The notes under the pieces were generated by a model. It did not search any database. It worked only from the letters and a program-made list of their open reading frames with translations, and had not been told where the DNA came from. From contig DJQB01000015.1 of NCBI GenBank assembly GCA_002439875.1, positions 1 through 6,581 of the forward strand: a DNA stretch of 6,581 nt. The letters are read 5' to 3'. Positions within the stretch are counted from its first letter, which is position 1, and every line of letters begins with the position of its first letter. Positions 5,024 through 6,581 of the stretch are shown one piece after another. Position numbers and translations under genes: made by a program. This stretch comes from Bacteroidales bacterium UBA6397 (GTDB lineage: Bacteria; Bacteroidota; Bacteroidia; Bacteroidales; UBA932).

Positions 5024-6343
5024 CTAATCCCGGCCGAAGAGATCGCGGGTATAGACTTTGTCGCTGACGTCATCGAGGGCACTGTCGTAACGGTTGGCGA
5101 CAATGGAATCAGAACGTCTCTTGAACTCGTCCAGATTGTTGACCACTTCCGAGCCGAAGAAGGTGGCGCCGTCCTCAAGGGTCGGTTCATAGACAATCAC
5201 GGTAGCACCCTTTGCCTTGATGCGCTTCATCACACCTTGAATGGAGCTCTGACGGAAATTGTCGGAGCCAGTCTTCATCGTGAGACGGAACACCCCGACA
5301 GTAATCGGTCTTTCCTTCTCTCCGCTCCATTGGCTGGAGGCAGTGTAGTAGCCAGCCTTCTGGAGCACCTGATCCGCCACAAAGTCCTTCCTCGTACGGT
5401 TGGACTCGACAATGGCACCAATCAGGTTCTCTGGGACATCAGCGTAGTTGGCCAAAAGCTGTTTCGTGTCCTTCGGAAGACAGTAGCCACCGTAGCCGAA
5501 GGACGGGTTGTTGTAGTGAGATCCGATTCTTGGGTCAAGACATACACCGTCGATTATGGATTTTGTGTCCAGACCTTTCATCTCTGCATAAGTGTCCAAT
5601 TCGTTGAAATAGCTGACTCTGAGGGCGAGGTAAGTGTTGGCAAAAAGCTTGACCGCCTCAGCCTCAGTCGAACCCATGAACAGGACTGGAACATCCTCCT
5701 TGAGAGCTCCTTCTTTGATGAGTTTTGCGAATATGTGGGCGCTTTCCTCAAGTTTCGGATCGGACTTGTCATAGCCAACAATGATGCGGCTCGGATAGAG
5801 GTTGTCGTAGAGGGCTTTTGATTCCCTGAGGAACTCAGGTGCGAAAATGATGTTGGGCACAACCACCCGCATTGTACCGTCAGAAAGTCGCTCACGGTAG
5901 GAGAACTTCTCTCTGACAGAAGATGTGTAACCTACCGGTACAGTGGATTTGATCACCATGACTGCCTCAGGATTAACCTTTTGGACGAGGTCGATCACCT
6001 CTTCAACGTGTGATGTGTCGAAGAAATTCTTCTTAGGGTCGTAGTTCGTCGGGGCTGCGATCACCACGAAGTCAGCCTTAGAGTAGGCAGCGGCTCCGTC
6101 AAGAGTGGCGGAAAGATCAAGATTTCCTTCTTTAAGGTAGCGCTCAATGTACTCGTCCTGGATCGGAGACTCCCGACGGTTGATCATTTCGACTTTCTCC
6201 GGGACAACATCCACGGCCAGTACCTTGTGCCTTTGGGACAGCAATGTGGCGATAGACAGACCCACATAACCGGTTCCAGCAACGGCTATGGTCAGATTCT
6301 TTGTGTCAGTCAAATCATTCATGTGATTGATTTTTGTCATCAT
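5024..6343 (-). CDS. ugd: UDP-glucose 6-dehydrogenase
   Basis: The enzyme oxidises UDP-glucose to UDP-glucuronate with two NAD+ in the cytoplasm, feeding glucuronate-containing polysaccharide. The 439-residue frame has the NAD-binding motif GTGYVGL (23-29) and IKSTVPVGYT (131-140). It continues with APEFLRES (168-175), the central VKLFANTYLALR helix with Lys232 and Asn236, and the catalytic stretch FGYGGYCLPKD (282-292, Cys288). It aligns by eye with E. coli Ugd to the last residues (KVYTRDLFG), so it is complete. It has extra loops near 145-160 and 330-345 and a longer N terminus. Tyr87 sits in ATLDGAAAYSKAD, the position of E. coli Tyr71, a reported target of Wzc-type kinases. Start choice is uncertain: ATG at 6343, 6340 or 6322; the last would give the most family-like N terminus. 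It follows the kinase gene by 49 bases. Confidence 0.95.
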   Translation of the reverse strand: MMTKINHMNDLTDTKNLTIAVAGTGYVGLSIATLLSQRHKVLAVDVVPEKVEMINRRESPIQDEYIERYLKEGNLDLSATLDGAAAYSKADFVVIAAPTNYDPKKNFFDTSHVEEVIDLVQKVNPEAVMVIKSTVPVGYTSSVREKFSYRERLSDGTMRVVVPNIIFAPEFLRESKALYDNLYPSRIIVGYDKSDPKLEESAHIFAKLIKEGALKEDVPVLFMGSTEAEAVKLFANTYLALRVSYFNELDTYAEMKGLDTKSIIDGVCLDPRIGSHYNNPSFGYGGYCLPKDTKQLLANYADVPENLIGAIVESNRTRKDFVADQVLQKAGYYTASSQWSGEKERPITVGVFRLTMKTGSDNFRQSSIQGVMKRIKAKGATVIVYEPTLEDGATFFGSEVVNNLDEFKRRSDSIVANRYDSALDDVSDKVYTRDLFGRD

Positions 6344-6392
6344 ATATTATGTCAGGGCGCATTTACAAGTCACTTCGAGACGGTCGGTGACT

Positions 6393-6581
6393 CTACCCGT
6401 TATCCTTGTCGGAGCCGTAGTAGGAGCCGCCCTTGTGCCCGTAGTAGCCGTAAGAGCCGTAGGTGCCGTAGCGACCGTAGTAGCCTTCACCGGAGGCGGT
6501 GCCGTTGAGGACGTAGCAGAGGGAGGTGTAGTCACCGCTCTTGTACAGGGCCTCGAGCTCAGGGACCATGGCCTTTTCGAG
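6393..6581 (-). CDS. C-terminal end of a Wzc-type tyrosine autokinase / chain-length regulator (partial)
   Basis: Only the last 62 codons are in the window; the gene continues past the right edge. The visible part begins LEKAMVPELEALYKSGDY, then SLCYVLNGT. It ends in a Gly/Tyr tail with nine tyrosines in the last 29 residues, including five successive Gly-x-Tyr triplets (visible residues 33-47). This is the autophosphorylated tyrosine cluster of bacterial BY-kinases, which combine an inner-membrane polysaccharide co-polymerase domain with a cytoplasmic kinase. Cycles of phosphorylation of the cluster control oligomer state and polymer export. The kinase domain and Walker motifs are outside the window, so the call rests on the tail and on the neighbours ugd and the 4,6-dehydratase. 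The TAG stop is 49 bases before the first possible ugd start, consistent with one operon. Confidence 0.85.
   Translation of the reverse strand, partial: LEKAMVPELEALYKSGDYTSLCYVLNGTASGEGYYGRYGTYGSYGYYGHKGGSYYGSDKDNG
6441..6485. repeat. Five 9-bp tandem units encoding Gly-x-Tyr triplets
   Basis: Five contiguous 9-base units, each starting GTA and ending CC on the plus strand, encode Gly-Tyr-Tyr, Gly-Ser-Tyr, Gly-Thr-Tyr, Gly-Arg-Tyr and Gly-Tyr-Tyr when read on the minus strand in plus-strand order. They form the tyrosine cluster of the kinase tail. The fixed Gly and Tyr codons with a variable middle codon suggest expansion by duplication and then divergence. Confidence 0.75.

Noticed and set aside
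4931..5821. Open frame of 296 codons on the plus strand opposite ugd
   Set aside because: It starts inside the REP-like intergenic region and reads antisense to the catalytic part of Ugd; no motif is recognisable.
6347..6535. Thr/Ala/Pro-rich small frame on the minus strand
   Set aside because: It is the out-of-frame reading of the Gly-Tyr repeat of the kinase tail; the in-frame reading gives a typical BY-kinase C terminus.

Overview
The window looks like part of a chromosome from the order Bacteroidales (phylum Bacteroidota); the genus cannot be fixed. Three things point there. The BY-kinase tail has a Gly-x-Tyr cluster. There is an AAA-ATPase fused to a PD-(D/E)XK nuclease domain, a family greatly expanded in this phylum. 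Two promoters match the Bacteroidota consensus (TTTG, about 19-20 bases, TAnnTTTG), and no clear Shine-Dalgarno sequences are visible. All seven genes lie on the minus strand, so transcription runs from the right edge to the left.

Right part (2868-6581): a capsule or exopolysaccharide block. It opens with the last 62 codons of a Wzc-type tyrosine autokinase. A full-length UDP-glucose 6-dehydrogenase (ugd) follows, then a membrane-bound nucleotide-sugar 4,6-dehydratase of the WbpM/PglF/CapD type. Together they would supply UDP-glucuronate and a 4-keto-6-deoxy-HexNAc precursor, with the kinase controlling polymer length and export. The 218-base gap between ugd and the dehydratase gene holds no gene. 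It contains a REP-like palindrome, a possible attenuator hairpin and a short 8-bp tandem repeat.

Middle part (869-2867): the AAA-ATPase/PD-(D/E)XK protein has its own promoter and is followed 39 bases later by a small, almost wholly coiled-coil protein. The two look like a two-gene accessory unit of unknown function.

Left part (1-868): an AT-rich type II toxin-antitoxin pair, with a ribbon-helix-helix-like antitoxin and a PIN-domain toxin overlapping by ATGA, under a strong-looking promoter. Downstream, up to the left edge, is a two-copy 15-bp repeat that might belong to a mobile-element end.

The most unusual observation is that the promoters of the ATPase gene and the toxin-antitoxin pair share a nearly identical 20-base block (18 of 20) in the same register, including an 11-base perfect match in the spacer. 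This suggests a shared operator or a shared origin. No RNA gene, CRISPR array or complete insertion sequence is visible.
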